A model generated the notes under the pieces. That model was not told the origin of the DNA, made no database searches, and saw only the letters and a program-made list of their open reading frames with translations. From Muribaculum sp. (GTDB lineage Bacteria; Bacteroidota; Bacteroidia; Bacteroidales; Muribaculaceae), in the NCBI GenBank assembly GCA_009775095.1, contig VSOZ01000001.1:1-64000 (forward strand): a stretch of 64,000 nucleotides of DNA, read 5' to 3'. The position numbers and the translations under genes are program-made. Below are positions 32,086 to 40,753 of this stretch, piece after piece (position 1 is the first letter of the stretch; the number at the start of each line of letters is the position of its first letter).

Positions 32086-32379
32086 TTATTTGCGGGACTT
32101 GATTTTCTCAAGCTGGCGCTCAAGAGCTTCAAGACACAGATCGACCGCTTCTTCAAATGAGTCGGCTGTTTTAGATGCAAATATATCCTCCTGCTGAGGT
32201 ACAGATATTTTGATGCCTGCTTCCTTGTTCATAGAAGTCTCGGGCTTTACGACGTTAAGCGTAACCTCGACATTTGATATGTTCTCGTAGTGTCGCGCAA
32301 GACGGTTTACTTTCTTGTTGATGAAATCTTGCAGTTTTTCAGTTGCGTCAAAGTGGATTGACTTAATGTTTACTTCCAT
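32086..32379 (-). CDS. hpf: Ribosome hibernation-promoting factor
   Basis: A 97-residue short-form HPF/RaiA protein: MEVNIKSIHFDATEKLQDFI, VEVTLNV, EAGIKISVPQQEDIFASKTADSFEEAVDLCLEALERQLEK. The beta-alpha-beta-beta-beta-alpha fold blocks the ribosomal A and P sites in stationary phase. Its start overlaps the end of the recombinase gene by 17 bases, so it belongs to the rpsU-xer-hpf operon common in Bacteroidales. In that order a tuf gene and tRNAs often follow; here the gene-free repeat region follows instead. Confidence 0.9.
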   Translation of the reverse strand: MEVNIKSIHFDATEKLQDFINKKVNRLARHYENISNVEVTLNVVKPETSMNKEAGIKISVPQQEDIFASKTADSFEEAVDLCLEALERQLEKIKSRK

Positions 32380-33277
32380 GATCTCCTCCTTTTTTTAGAG
32401 CACGTGGATGTGCGAGTTGATAATTTTGTTTTAGTTCTCGATAAGTTATATGGGTATACACCTGCGTTGTGGCCAACGATTGGTGTCCAAGTAACTGCTG
32501 TACGGAATAAAGGTCAGCTCCGTTGTTGAGCATATCGGTGGCAAATGAATGGCGCAAGACATGAGGGCTCTGCCGCTGTGCGACCGTGTGCCCTGCCAAT
32601 GCCGAGTTGACAACATTGTACACGAGCTTTCTGTAGAGCGGCTCTCCGCCGGATCTTACGAAAAACTCATTAACGGCACCGGGCACTGTCTCGCCACGTC
32701 TATTGCGATATAAGGTAATCATATCATACAGCTCTTCTCCGAAAGGAATTATTCTGTGTTTATTACGCTTGCCAAGCACTTTTAGTTCACCTTTCACGGT
32801 GTCGACATCGGCATCGAGAAGCCCCATAAGCTCCGATGCGCGCATACCGGTCGTATATATCATCATGACAATCAGCCTATCGCGCACCTGAATGAAATCG
32901 TCGGTGTCGATCGGTTGGGCAAGTATTTCCGCCGTCTCGCGTTGTCGGACATAAACGGGCAGCGGCTTGTCGGTTTTTGCAAGCGCAAGGTCGGCTGCGG
33001 GATTGGCCCGAAGACCGTGGTATCGCATAAGGTATCGGAAAAATGCCCTAAGAGCCTGTATCTTGCGGCGTATGGTTCGCGGCACGTCGCCGTCCTTGGC
33101 GAGCTTCGCCACCCACAGCCTCAGATCGCCGGCAGTCACATCCTCGGGATGCAGCTCCTCGGGATGCCCTCCTGTAGCATAATCAGCCCACTGACGAAGG
33201 TCACGGGTATATGCGGAAACGGTGTGAACTGAAAAATTCAGCTCACACCGTATATATGTTATAAAAGAGTCCAACAT
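32363..33277 (-). CDS. xerC: Tyrosine recombinase XerC/XerD family
   Basis: A 304-residue protein with the N-terminal SAM-like core-binding domain (FITYIRCELNFSVHTVSAYTRDLRQW) and the catalytic domain: first Arg in TTGMRASEL, HVLRHSFATDML (H-x-x-R), LLGHQSLATTQVYTH (His and Tyr nucleophile). The length is typical of XerC/D, which resolve chromosome dimers at dif. Its place between rpsU and hpf is the conserved chromosomal position in Bacteroidales, so it is the housekeeping enzyme rather than a mobile integrase. XerC versus XerD cannot be told by eye. Confidence 0.9.
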   Translation of the reverse strand: MLDSFITYIRCELNFSVHTVSAYTRDLRQWADYATGGHPEELHPEDVTAGDLRLWVAKLAKDGDVPRTIRRKIQALRAFFRYLMRYHGLRANPAADLALAKTDKPLPVYVRQRETAEILAQPIDTDDFIQVRDRLIVMMIYTTGMRASELMGLLDADVDTVKGELKVLGKRNKHRIIPFGEELYDMITLYRNRRGETVPGAVNEFFVRSGGEPLYRKLVYNVVNSALAGHTVAQRQSPHVLRHSFATDMLNNGADLYSVQQLLGHQSLATTQVYTHITYRELKQNYQLAHPRALKKGGDHGSKH

Positions 33278-33357
33278 GGCAAAATCCGTAAAACCTACTT
33301 TTACGAATTTAGCTCTTTTATGTCAATTTACCAAATAAAAAGGAGGGAAATTATGAT

Positions 33358-33549
33358 TTATTCCTCAACCATGCGAAGCTTCTGCACGTAAACGGCCTTC
33401 ATCATCTTCTTGCGATTGGTGATGCTCGGCTTTTCAAATGCCTGACGGCTACGCAGTTCTTTTACGATGCCGGTCTTTTCAAATTTTCTTTTAAACTTCT
33501 TAAGAGCTTTTTCGATGTTTTCGCCTTCTTTTACTTGTACGATTATCAT
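33358..33549 (-). CDS. rpsU: Ribosomal protein bS21
   Basis: A 63-residue protein starting MIIVQVKEGENIEKALKKFKR and ending in a basic tail, the full bS21 family. It sits on the 30S platform near the anti-Shine-Dalgarno end of 16S rRNA; in Bacteroidota it helps hide the anti-SD sequence. First gene of the rpsU-xer-hpf operon, with an 80-base gap before xer. Confidence 0.95.
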   Translation of the reverse strand: MIIVQVKEGENIEKALKKFKRKFEKTGIVKELRSRQAFEKPSITNRKKMMKAVYVQKLRMVEE

Positions 33550-33667
33550 TTTAATATGTTTGTTTTTGTTTGTTTCAGTTTTGTTAATTGCGCGACAAAA
33601 TTACATATAGTTTTCGATATGACAAAATTTTGGGGTAATAAAGTCGCTATCAATAATTAAAGTTAAT

Positions 33668-34441
33668 TTATTTTGCCGTCTCATCAGCCACTCCGGCCAA
33701 TTCGGGGTCAATCATGATACGTCCGCAGTATTCACATACTATGACTTTCTTGTGCATCTTGATCTCCATCTGCTTCTGCGGCGGAATGCGGTTGAAGCAT
33801 CCTCCACACGCATTGCGCTGTATGTATACAATGCCAAGACCGTTGCGGGCGTTGTCGCGGATACGTTTAAATGCTTTGAGTGTACGCTCGTCAATGCGCG
33901 GCTCTATCTCCTTGGCCTGTATGCGCAGACGCTCTTCATCCTGCTTAGTCTCTGAAACGATTTCGTCAAGCTCCGCCTTCTTTTCTTTAAGAATGTGCTC
34001 GCTGTCGGTAAGACGCTCTTCAGTAGCGACGATGTCGTTGTTTTTCGCGTCTATGGCACGGGCATACTCGTTCAGATGCTTTTCGCAAAGCTCTATCTCG
34101 AGTGTCTGGAATTCAACTTCCTTTGACAGCAGGTCAAACTCGCGGTTGTTTCTAACATTGTCAAGCTGCTCTTTGTAGCGTGCTATCTTGGACTGCGAGT
34201 CATTGATCTTTTCTTTCTCAATCACTGTCTTTTTGCGGAGTTCCTCCACATCGCGACGGTAGTTTTCAATACGAGTACGAAGGCCTTCGATATTGTCCTC
34301 AAGGTCTTTGACTTCCAGCGGGAGCTCGCCGCGTATGGTCTTTATGCGGTCGATCTCGGAGAGAATAGTCTGCAACTCATACAGCGATTTGAGACGCTGT
34401 TCCACTGAGAGTACTTCGTTTTTGTTCTTGTCTGTAGCCAT
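33668..34441 (-). CDS. Coiled-coil protein with C4 zinc ribbon (CT398-like)
   Basis: A 257-residue protein: residues 10-190 are a long two-helix coiled coil rich in Glu, Lys and Arg; residues 200-245 form a zinc ribbon with CGGC and, 25 residues later, CEYC (NACGGCFNRIPPQ, VIVCEYCGRI). This is the CT398/YbgI-neighbour family found beside NIF3 genes in many bacteria; its role is unclear, with links to flagellar or secretion functions in some phyla. It starts four bases after the NIF3-like stop, so the two are one operon. Confidence 0.85.
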   Translation of the reverse strand: MATDKNKNEVLSVEQRLKSLYELQTILSEIDRIKTIRGELPLEVKDLEDNIEGLRTRIENYRRDVEELRKKTVIEKEKINDSQSKIARYKEQLDNVRNNREFDLLSKEVEFQTLEIELCEKHLNEYARAIDAKNNDIVATEERLTDSEHILKEKKAELDEIVSETKQDEERLRIQAKEIEPRIDERTLKAFKRIRDNARNGLGIVYIQRNACGGCFNRIPPQKQMEIKMHKKVIVCEYCGRIMIDPELAGVADETAK

Positions 34442-34445
34442 TTGC

Positions 34446-35543
34446 TTACAAGTAGTTTATCGGATTTTTTTCTAATTCGGAGTAATAGAGCGCAAAGTTA
34501 GGAAATTTTTCGCTAACTATATGATAAAAAATCTGTTTTGTGCACATTTCGCTCTCATAATGGCCGATATCTATGATAAAAATGTCATCGCGATGATCAA
34601 CAAAGTCATGATAGCGGACATCGGAAGTAATATATGCCTGTGCACCGGAAGCTATGGCATCGCCGATAAGCGAGCCGCCCGAACCGCCGCAGACAGCCAC
34701 CCGTGTGACAGCGCGGTCAGGAACAGGCGTACACCGTGCTACAGGAGACGAGCACACTTCTTTAACTTTAGCGACAAGGGCCATCGGGTCTACAGCCGTC
34801 GGAAACCGGCCAACCGCACCAAGACCGGCAGGCAACGGATTGTCCAAACGCACAAACTCATATGCCGGCACTTCATAAGGGTGCGCATCCAAGAGAGCAC
34901 GCTCAACCTTGTCGCGCAACCATGACGGCAGGATGACGTCAACGCGTATCTCGGATTCATGATGCAGTTTACCGACTTCGCCCACATACGGATCGGCACC
35001 ATCGAGAGCCTTGAAAGTACCCTCGCCTTTTACCGCGAAGGAGCAATCGGAGTAACACCCTACCCTGCCGACTCCCGCACCGCACACAGCTTCTCGTACT
35101 TTCACGGCATGCGCCTCGGGCACCATCACCGACAGCTTAAGGGTCTTATCCGTAATCCGCTGAAGCGGCTCTACATCGACAAGTCCCAGAAGAGAAGCGA
35201 GTACCAGACTCACACCCTCAACGGGCGCACTGTCAAGATTGGTATGGGCGGAGTAAACCGCTATATCGTTTTTAACCGCCGCGATAAGAGCCTGCTGTTG
35301 AAGCGTGCGTCCGGTAAGGCGCTTTATGCCGCCAAACAACAGCGGATGATGCGACAGCACAAGATTGCAGCCGCGCTCAACAGCCTCTCGGATTATGTCA
35401 GGGGTGACATCGACACAAAGCAATGCTCCGGTGCATGACGCACCGGCATCACCTACCTGCAGGCCGGCATTGTCATAGCCCTCCTGCAGGGGAAGCGGCG
35501 CCACCTGCTCTATCGCGTCTATTATGTCACGTATCTTTACCAT
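34446..35543 (-). CDS. NIF3-like dinuclear metal-centre protein (YqfO type)
   Basis: A 365-residue long-form NIF3 protein. Metal-site motifs: LVLSHHPLLFGG (two His, about 60-71), VYSAHTNLDSAP (His, Asp about 95-106) and the C-terminal DIGHYESE (His and Glu). The middle ~100 residues (about 130-230) are the inserted PII-like YqfO domain. The family assembles as a hexameric toroid and has been called GTP cyclohydrolase I type 2 without strong proof. It is followed directly by the zinc-ribbon gene and preceded by aspS at nine bases. Confidence 0.9.
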   Translation of the reverse strand: MVKIRDIIDAIEQVAPLPLQEGYDNAGLQVGDAGASCTGALLCVDVTPDIIREAVERGCNLVLSHHPLLFGGIKRLTGRTLQQQALIAAVKNDIAVYSAHTNLDSAPVEGVSLVLASLLGLVDVEPLQRITDKTLKLSVMVPEAHAVKVREAVCGAGVGRVGCYSDCSFAVKGEGTFKALDGADPYVGEVGKLHHESEIRVDVILPSWLRDKVERALLDAHPYEVPAYEFVRLDNPLPAGLGAVGRFPTAVDPMALVAKVKEVCSSPVARCTPVPDRAVTRVAVCGGSGGSLIGDAIASGAQAYITSDVRYHDFVDHRDDIFIIDIGHYESEMCTKQIFYHIVSEKFPNFALYYSELEKNPINYL

Positions 35544-35552
35544 CGGCGCAGA

Positions 35553-37313
35553 TTATTTTTCAAGAAGCTCCACTTTCAGAGCCAGCTCGTCGAGCTGTTT
35601 CTGATCAATAGGAGCCGGAGCGTCAAGCATGACGTCGCGCCCGGAGTTGTTTTTCGGGAATGCGATGCAGTCACGTATACTGTCAAGACCGGCAAACAAC
35701 GACACCCAACGGTCAAGACCATAGGCAAGACCACCGTGAGGCGGCGCACCGTACTTGAACGCATTCATAAGGAAGCCGAACTGCTCCTGAGCGCGCTCGG
35801 GAGTGAAACCGAGTATCTCAAACATCTTGGCCTGAAGCTTGCTGTCATGTATACGTATAGAGCCACCGCCGACCTCGACACCGTTGATGACCATGTCATA
35901 GGCATCGGCTCTGACAGCCGCCGGGTCAGTGTCAAGCAAAGGTATGTCCTCATCTTTCGGGTGAGTGAACGGATGATGCATGGCCATCAGGCGCTGCTCT
36001 TCGTCGCTCCACTCAAACATGGGGAAATCCACAACCCAAAGACAGGCAAATTTATTCTTGTCGCGCAGACCAAGCTGACGGCCCATCTCAAGCCTAAGCT
36101 CGCAAAGCTGCTTGCGGGTCTTCATGGCATCGTCGCCCGACAGAATGAGTATAAGGTCGCCCGGATTGGCATCAAACGCACTTTTCATCTGCTGAAGTAC
36201 TTCCTGCGAATAGAACTTGTCAACACTCGACTTCACGGTGCCGTCGGCCTCTACACGCGCATACACCATGCCTTTAGCGCCTATCTGCGGACGCTTTACG
36301 TAATCGGTAAGCTGATCGAGCTGCTTGCGGGTGTATGTAGCCGCACCCGGGGCACAGATACCTCCGATATAAGCGGCATTGTCAAACACGCCGAAACCGT
36401 GGCCCTTCATTATGTCCATAAGCTCGACAAACCTCATGCCGAAGCGCAGGTCGGGTTTATCGCTGCCATAATACTTCATGGCATCAGCCCACGGCATACG
36501 TATAAAAGGCTGAGGCAGGTCCACGCCGCGAAGTTCTTTAAACAAGTGCACGGCCATGCCCTCAAAGAGGTTGATTATATCGTCCTGCTCCACGAAGCTC
36601 ATCTCACAGTCTATCTGTGTAAATTCGGGCTGACGGTCAGCGCGCAGGTCTTCATCGCGGAAGCATTTTACAATCTGGAAATAGCGGTCCATACCCGACA
36701 CCATGAGAAGCTGCTTAAGGGTCTGGGGCGACTGCGGCAGAGCGTAGAACTGCCCCTGATTCATACGTGAAGGCACCACGAAGTCGCGCGCACCTTCAGG
36801 TGTAGAGCCGACAAGCATAGGAGTCTCTATCTCAAGGAATCCCTTGCTGTCAAGATAGCGGCGCACCTCCATTGTCATCTTATGGCGGAGCTCAAGGTTT
36901 TTTCTTACGCAAGCGCGGCGCAAGTCGAGATAGCGGAATTTCATGCGCAGGTCATCGCCTCCGTCAGTATCATCCTCAATCGTAAACGGCGGCACCTCCG
37001 ATGGGTTCAGCACGTTAAACTTTTCAGCTATAATCTCGATATCGCCGGTGGGAAGATTGGGGTTCTTGCTTGAGCGCTCAGCTACCTTGCCGGTCACCTG
37101 AACCACATACTCGCGTCCAAGATGATTGGCAGCCTCGCAGAGGTCGGCGTCAGTGTCGTTATTGAACACCACTTGCGTTATGCCGTAGCGGTCACGCAGG
37201 TCTACAAATGTCATACCACCCATCTTACGGGCACGTTGAACCCAACCGGCAATTGTGACCACACTGCCGGCATCGCTCAAGCGGAGTTCTCCGCATGTCT
37301 TACTCCTATACAT
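35553..37313 (-). CDS. aspS: Aspartyl-tRNA synthetase
   Basis: A 586-residue bacterial-type AspRS. N-terminal OB-fold anticodon-binding domain (GWVQRARKMGGMTFVDLRDRYG), class II motif 2 in CFRDEDLRADRQPEFTQID, the bacterial GAD insertion domain (about 290-420) and motif 3 in GGLAYGLDRWV. It charges tRNA-Asp, whose gene lies at 9.5 kb in this window. It heads aspS - NIF3-like - zinc-ribbon. Discriminating versus non-discriminating type is not determined. The 270 bases upstream hold no clear gene. Confidence 0.96.
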   Translation of the reverse strand: MYRSKTCGELRLSDAGSVVTIAGWVQRARKMGGMTFVDLRDRYGITQVVFNNDTDADLCEAANHLGREYVVQVTGKVAERSSKNPNLPTGDIEIIAEKFNVLNPSEVPPFTIEDDTDGGDDLRMKFRYLDLRRACVRKNLELRHKMTMEVRRYLDSKGFLEIETPMLVGSTPEGARDFVVPSRMNQGQFYALPQSPQTLKQLLMVSGMDRYFQIVKCFRDEDLRADRQPEFTQIDCEMSFVEQDDIINLFEGMAVHLFKELRGVDLPQPFIRMPWADAMKYYGSDKPDLRFGMRFVELMDIMKGHGFGVFDNAAYIGGICAPGAATYTRKQLDQLTDYVKRPQIGAKGMVYARVEADGTVKSSVDKFYSQEVLQQMKSAFDANPGDLILILSGDDAMKTRKQLCELRLEMGRQLGLRDKNKFACLWVVDFPMFEWSDEEQRLMAMHHPFTHPKDEDIPLLDTDPAAVRADAYDMVINGVEVGGGSIRIHDSKLQAKMFEILGFTPERAQEQFGFLMNAFKYGAPPHGGLAYGLDRWVSLFAGLDSIRDCIAFPKNNSGRDVMLDAPAPIDQKQLDELALKVELLEK

Positions 37314-37584
37314 ATAGCGTTACTGAAATATAGTATGTTAATGCAATAATGAAATCTGCGTCAAAGATACGAATAAGTCGAATACAAAACCAAACTTGTT
37401 TAAGTTTTGTCAAGCGTGAATATCTAAGACTGCCCAAAGTTAGTCATAAACCGTGTAAAAAGGAAATCTCCATCCGTTTTTCACATGACAATAACGGATG
37501 AAGATGACATAATTTTTATGATTCGTATATGATAAATGAAGGATTCAGATTCAGCACAATATGTTTTTCAATGGACTCGAGCGG

Positions 37585-37935
37585 CTATTTGCCGGATATT
37601 TTCCAACGGAGCTTTTCCCACAATGACGGCTCGTCAAATTTTATGTGTACGTTTATGCCGCTGTCTTTTTTGTTCAGAAATACAATAGAGCTATGAAGTA
37701 CTATAACCACAACATCATCAAATTGAGTAATGCCGTGTATATGGCTCAGAGCCAATTTATGGAACGGCGACGCGGGGTCGATGCTGTTAATAATCAAATT
37801 GCCTTCTTCATCAATCACGATATCATGATGTTCGGATGTGTATTCAAACAACAATCCCACATCAAGCAGCTCTATTCCAGCAGGCCGCTTACGATATTTT
37901 TTATATAATGCGTCGATTACCTTTTTCGTTATCAT
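37585..37935 (-). CDS. Hypothetical protein
   Basis: A 116-residue soluble protein that I do not recognise. It has an N-terminal helix (KKVIDALYKKYRKRP), then alternating strands with acidic turns (LDVGLLFEYTSEHHDIVIDEEGNLIINSI, GITQFDDVVVIVLHSSIVFLNKKD) and a Trp-containing C terminus (PSLWEKLRWKISGK). The codon pattern and ATG fit a real gene. It stands alone between aspS and the decarboxylase operon. Confidence 0.6.
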   Translation of the reverse strand: MITKKVIDALYKKYRKRPAGIELLDVGLLFEYTSEHHDIVIDEEGNLIINSIDPASPFHKLALSHIHGITQFDDVVVIVLHSSIVFLNKKDSGINVHIKFDEPSLWEKLRWKISGK

Positions 37936-38065
37936 ACTTACGTTAATTAAGCTTTGGAGGGGCTTGATTGGTCTTCCGCACTTGCCTGTGTAGTATTAAC
38001 ACTCTTACGGCGCCTATGGTTTAGGATTTTTTAGATAAAAATGGTTTAGAATGGTTGTGTTTGAT

Positions 38066-38105
38066 AAAAAGTGCGGCAGTGGTGAATCATCACAATGCCG
38101 CACTT
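38066..38105 (-). terminator. Terminator of the methylmalonyl-CoA decarboxylase operon
   Basis: On the minus strand AAGTGCGGCA pairs perfectly with TGCCGCACTT around a 17-base loop, followed by TTTATC (TTTTT including the stem end). It begins 24 bases after the last gene's stop codon. Confidence 0.88.
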
Positions 38106-38128
38106 AACAATCATATGTTCATAACTGA

Positions 38129-39286
38129 TTATGCAAGGAATCCGAGAAGGACACCGGCTGCAACAGCCGAACCGATAACACCTGCAACGTTGGGGCCCAT
38201 AGCGTGCATGAGCAGGTAGTTGCTGGGATCATATTCAAGACCGAGATTATTGGATATGCGGGCCGACATAGGCACAGCCGACACACCGGCATTTCCGATA
38301 AGCGGATTGAGCTTCTTGCTCGCAGGCAGGAACAGGTTGAAAATCTTCACGAAAAGAACACCTGAGGCCGATGCGATGATGAAGGCCATGAAACCGAGCG
38401 CGAAGATAAATATCGTGTCGAGCGTAAGGAACTCCGACGCTTGGGTCGAGGCACCCACTGTCATACCGAGAAGTATGGTAACGATATCGGTCAGGGCATT
38501 GCTTGCAGTCTTGGCAAGACGGTTGGTCACGCCACACTCGCGAAGGAGGTTACCGAAGAAGAGCATACCGAGCAGAGGTATACCCGAGGGCACCACGAAA
38601 CAGGTAAGGATCAAGCCCACAATGGGGAATATGATCTTCTCGTTCTGCGACACGGCACGCGCGGGCTTCATCTTGATGACACGCTCGTGCTTGGTGGTGA
38701 GCAGACGCATAATCGGCGGCTGGATAAGCGGCACGAGAGCCATGTAAGAGTATGCCGACACGGCTATGGCACCCATGAGGTTGGGAGCAAGCTTGGACGA
38801 CAGGAAGATAGCGGTAGGACCGTCGGCACCGCCGATGATGGCGATAGCTCCCGCCTGATCGGGCGCGAAGCCGAGTGCAAGGGCCACCATGTAGGCGCCG
38901 AATATACCGAACTGTGCAGCCGCGCCAACAAGCATTAGCTTTGGATTGGCGATAAGGGCCGAGAAGTCGGTCATGGCACCGATGCCGAGGAAGATAAGAG
39001 GCGGATACCAACCGGCACTCACTCCATTGTAAAGGATATTGAGCACGGAGCCCTCTTCGTAGATACCAATTTCAAGACCTGCGGTTCCGTTGAAAGGGAT
39101 GTTGCCTATAAGTATACCGAAGCCTATCGGCACAAGCAACATCGGCTCGAAATTCTTCTTGATGGCAAGCCACAGGAAGAAGAGGCCGACGGCGAGCATG
39201 ACCAGATGTTGCCAAGTAGCGTTGGCAAAGCCCGTAAGCTCCCAGAACTGCTGGAAATTGGTCGCCATAAATTCGTGGAAAGTCAT
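38129..39286 (-). CDS. mmdB: Sodium-pumping decarboxylase beta subunit (OadB/MmdB)
   Basis: A 385-residue polytopic membrane protein with about nine to eleven helices. Family motifs: FLGIGAMTDFSALIANPKL, GAIAIIGGADGPTAIFLSSKLAPNL (Asp for sodium binding, in GGADGPT) and the final GNAGVSAVPMSARISNNLG...NYLLMHAMGPNVAGVIGSAVAAG. It couples decarboxylation of the carboxybiotin to sodium export. Last gene of mce - mmdA - gamma-like - biotin carrier - mmdB. The methylmalonyl-CoA rather than oxaloacetate role is inferred from mce and mmdA in the operon. Confidence 0.93.
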   Translation of the reverse strand: MTFHEFMATNFQQFWELTGFANATWQHLVMLAVGLFFLWLAIKKNFEPMLLVPIGFGILIGNIPFNGTAGLEIGIYEEGSVLNILYNGVSAGWYPPLIFLGIGAMTDFSALIANPKLMLVGAAAQFGIFGAYMVALALGFAPDQAGAIAIIGGADGPTAIFLSSKLAPNLMGAIAVSAYSYMALVPLIQPPIMRLLTTKHERVIKMKPARAVSQNEKIIFPIVGLILTCFVVPSGIPLLGMLFFGNLLRECGVTNRLAKTASNALTDIVTILLGMTVGASTQASEFLTLDTIFIFALGFMAFIIASASGVLFVKIFNLFLPASKKLNPLIGNAGVSAVPMSARISNNLGLEYDPSNYLLMHAMGPNVAGVIGSAVAAGVLLGFLA

Positions 39287-39330
39287 ATTGTCTGATGCTT
39301 TATTTTAAAGTTAAAATATCTACCGGACTC

Positions 39331-39765
39331 TTATGCGAGGGTTATGAGTACAGCACCTTCAAGCACAGCGTCGCCGGCTGCTATGTTGATCGAAGCCACC
39401 TTGCCGTCACGACCTGCATGAATGGCGTTTTCCATCTTCATGGCCTCAAGGACAACCACTGTGTCGGCGGCCTTGACTGTATCGCCGACCTTGCAGTTGA
39501 TCGACAGGATGGTACCGGGCAGAGGAGCCTTGACTTCATATGCACCCGATGATACGGTGGCTTTGGCAACCACTTTCTCACCCGAAGCCGTACGGGGAGC
39601 AGCCGAAGGACGCGGAGTGTTGACTACGGTCACCGGGTTCTGCTTTTTCTCAAGCTCTACTTTATAGGGGGTACCGTTTACAAGAACTTCGGTAACGTTG
39701 TCCACAATGTCGCCGATGGCCACATTATAGGTGTTTCCGTTTATTTTATATTTATATTCTTTCAT
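39331..39765 (-). CDS. mmdC: Biotin carboxyl carrier subunit
   Basis: A 144-residue protein: an N-terminal ~45-residue beta domain, a Pro/Ala-rich linker (NTPRPSAAPRTASGEKV) and a C-terminal biotinyl domain with the biotinylation motif EAMKMENAI (Lys about 110). It carries CO2 from the carboxyltransferase to the membrane beta subunit. It lies between the gamma-like and beta subunit genes. Confidence 0.93.
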   Translation of the reverse strand: MKEYKYKINGNTYNVAIGDIVDNVTEVLVNGTPYKVELEKKQNPVTVVNTPRPSAAPRTASGEKVVAKATVSSGAYEVKAPLPGTILSINCKVGDTVKAADTVVVLEAMKMENAIHAGRDGKVASINIAAGDAVLEGAVLITLA

Positions 39766-39808
39766 GTGAATGATAATTTACTTTTCTTGTTGGAAAAATT
39801 TGATTGGA

Positions 39809-40729
39809 TTAACGTCGCGGAAGTTCGCGCAAGCCATAGATTTTCGAGCTCCACGGCGAGTAGCTTCTTCTTACCTTATTAATAGTAAGAATAGTGCTCT
39901 CTTTGTCATGGGCGTTAAGGTGATTGTGCAGAGCCATAACGATGGCGGCAATCTCCTCACCGGAGTCGTGGGTAGGACGCTCTTCCTTGGGCAATGACTT
40001 GGTCTCGATACCCTGTGAACGGGCCTTGTTTGTACGCGATACCTTCGCACCTATGCGGCTTATGGCATAGAATGACAGGCTGAGCAACAGCAATGCGGAG
40101 AACACGATGCACATAGCCATCAGCGACAATCCGAAGCCGTGACCGTCGGTCTCGGCAAACATCTCTACCTTTGAGTTGGTGTCAATGATCTTGTTGTTGC
40201 TGCTGGGAGTGATATAAGCGGCATCGGAGCCGTCGCGCACTTCCCAAGCCTCGATGCCGGCGCCTTCGCCGTCAAGTTTACGGGCGTAGGTAGTGTTGGG
40301 GAGCAACGATGCGGGCACAGTGATAGAATCGATAAGCGTGATGCCGTTGGCGTCATATATACCGATCCAGTTGTCCTGCCCCGGAGTGAGCTTGAAGCTC
40401 AGGTGAAATGTACCCTTGTTGGGTTCGCCGTCGGCCCAGAACACAACATGTTGCCGTGGGGGTATCTCGGTGTTTACGTCGCCGAGGGGCACAGGATATT
40501 TCTTGGGCTGTGCCGGATCGTTTGACAGGTAAACGCTCGATATCTCCATAGGTGCGTAGGTCGAGTTGTACAGCTCTATCCATGCCTGATGGAGGCCGTA
40601 GTCGTCGACATAATTGCTGTCGTTCTGTACCATCACTTCGTTGATGCGCAGACCGCGGCGTCCTTGGGCGTCAACAGTCATGCAGCATGCAACGGCGGCG
40701 ATAAGTATGATTAAAAATCTCTTTTTCAT
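39809..40729 (-). CDS. OadG-type gamma subunit fused to a lamin-tail domain
   Basis: A 306-residue protein with signal peptide (ending TVDAQ), a lamin-tail (LTD) Ig-like domain at about 25-150 (LRINEVMVQNDSNYVDDYG, AWIELYNSTYAPMEISSVYLSND), one membrane helix at about 205-227 (LMAMCIVFSALLLLSLSFYAI) and a C-terminal cytoplasmic part resembling OadG (DSGEEIAAIVMALHNHLNAHD). In simple sodium-pumping decarboxylases the gamma subunit is about 80 residues; here the helix and tail carry an extra ~190-residue periplasmic domain. This fusion is a Bacteroidales form. It sits between mmdA and mmdC as expected for gamma. Confidence 0.83.
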   Translation of the reverse strand: MKKRFLIILIAAVACCMTVDAQGRRGLRINEVMVQNDSNYVDDYGLHQAWIELYNSTYAPMEISSVYLSNDPAQPKKYPVPLGDVNTEIPPRQHVVFWADGEPNKGTFHLSFKLTPGQDNWIGIYDANGITLIDSITVPASLLPNTTYARKLDGEGAGIEAWEVRDGSDAAYITPSSNNKIIDTNSKVEMFAETDGHGFGLSLMAMCIVFSALLLLSLSFYAISRIGAKVSRTNKARSQGIETKSLPKEERPTHDSGEEIAAIVMALHNHLNAHDKESTILTINKVRRSYSPWSSKIYGLRELPRR

Positions 40730-40753
40730 TGGAAAATGTATAGAGGCGTTTTG

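Noticed and set aside
35736..36770. A 344-codon plus-strand frame
   Set aside because: It is antisense to aspS, a well-supported gene, and has no recognisable domain.
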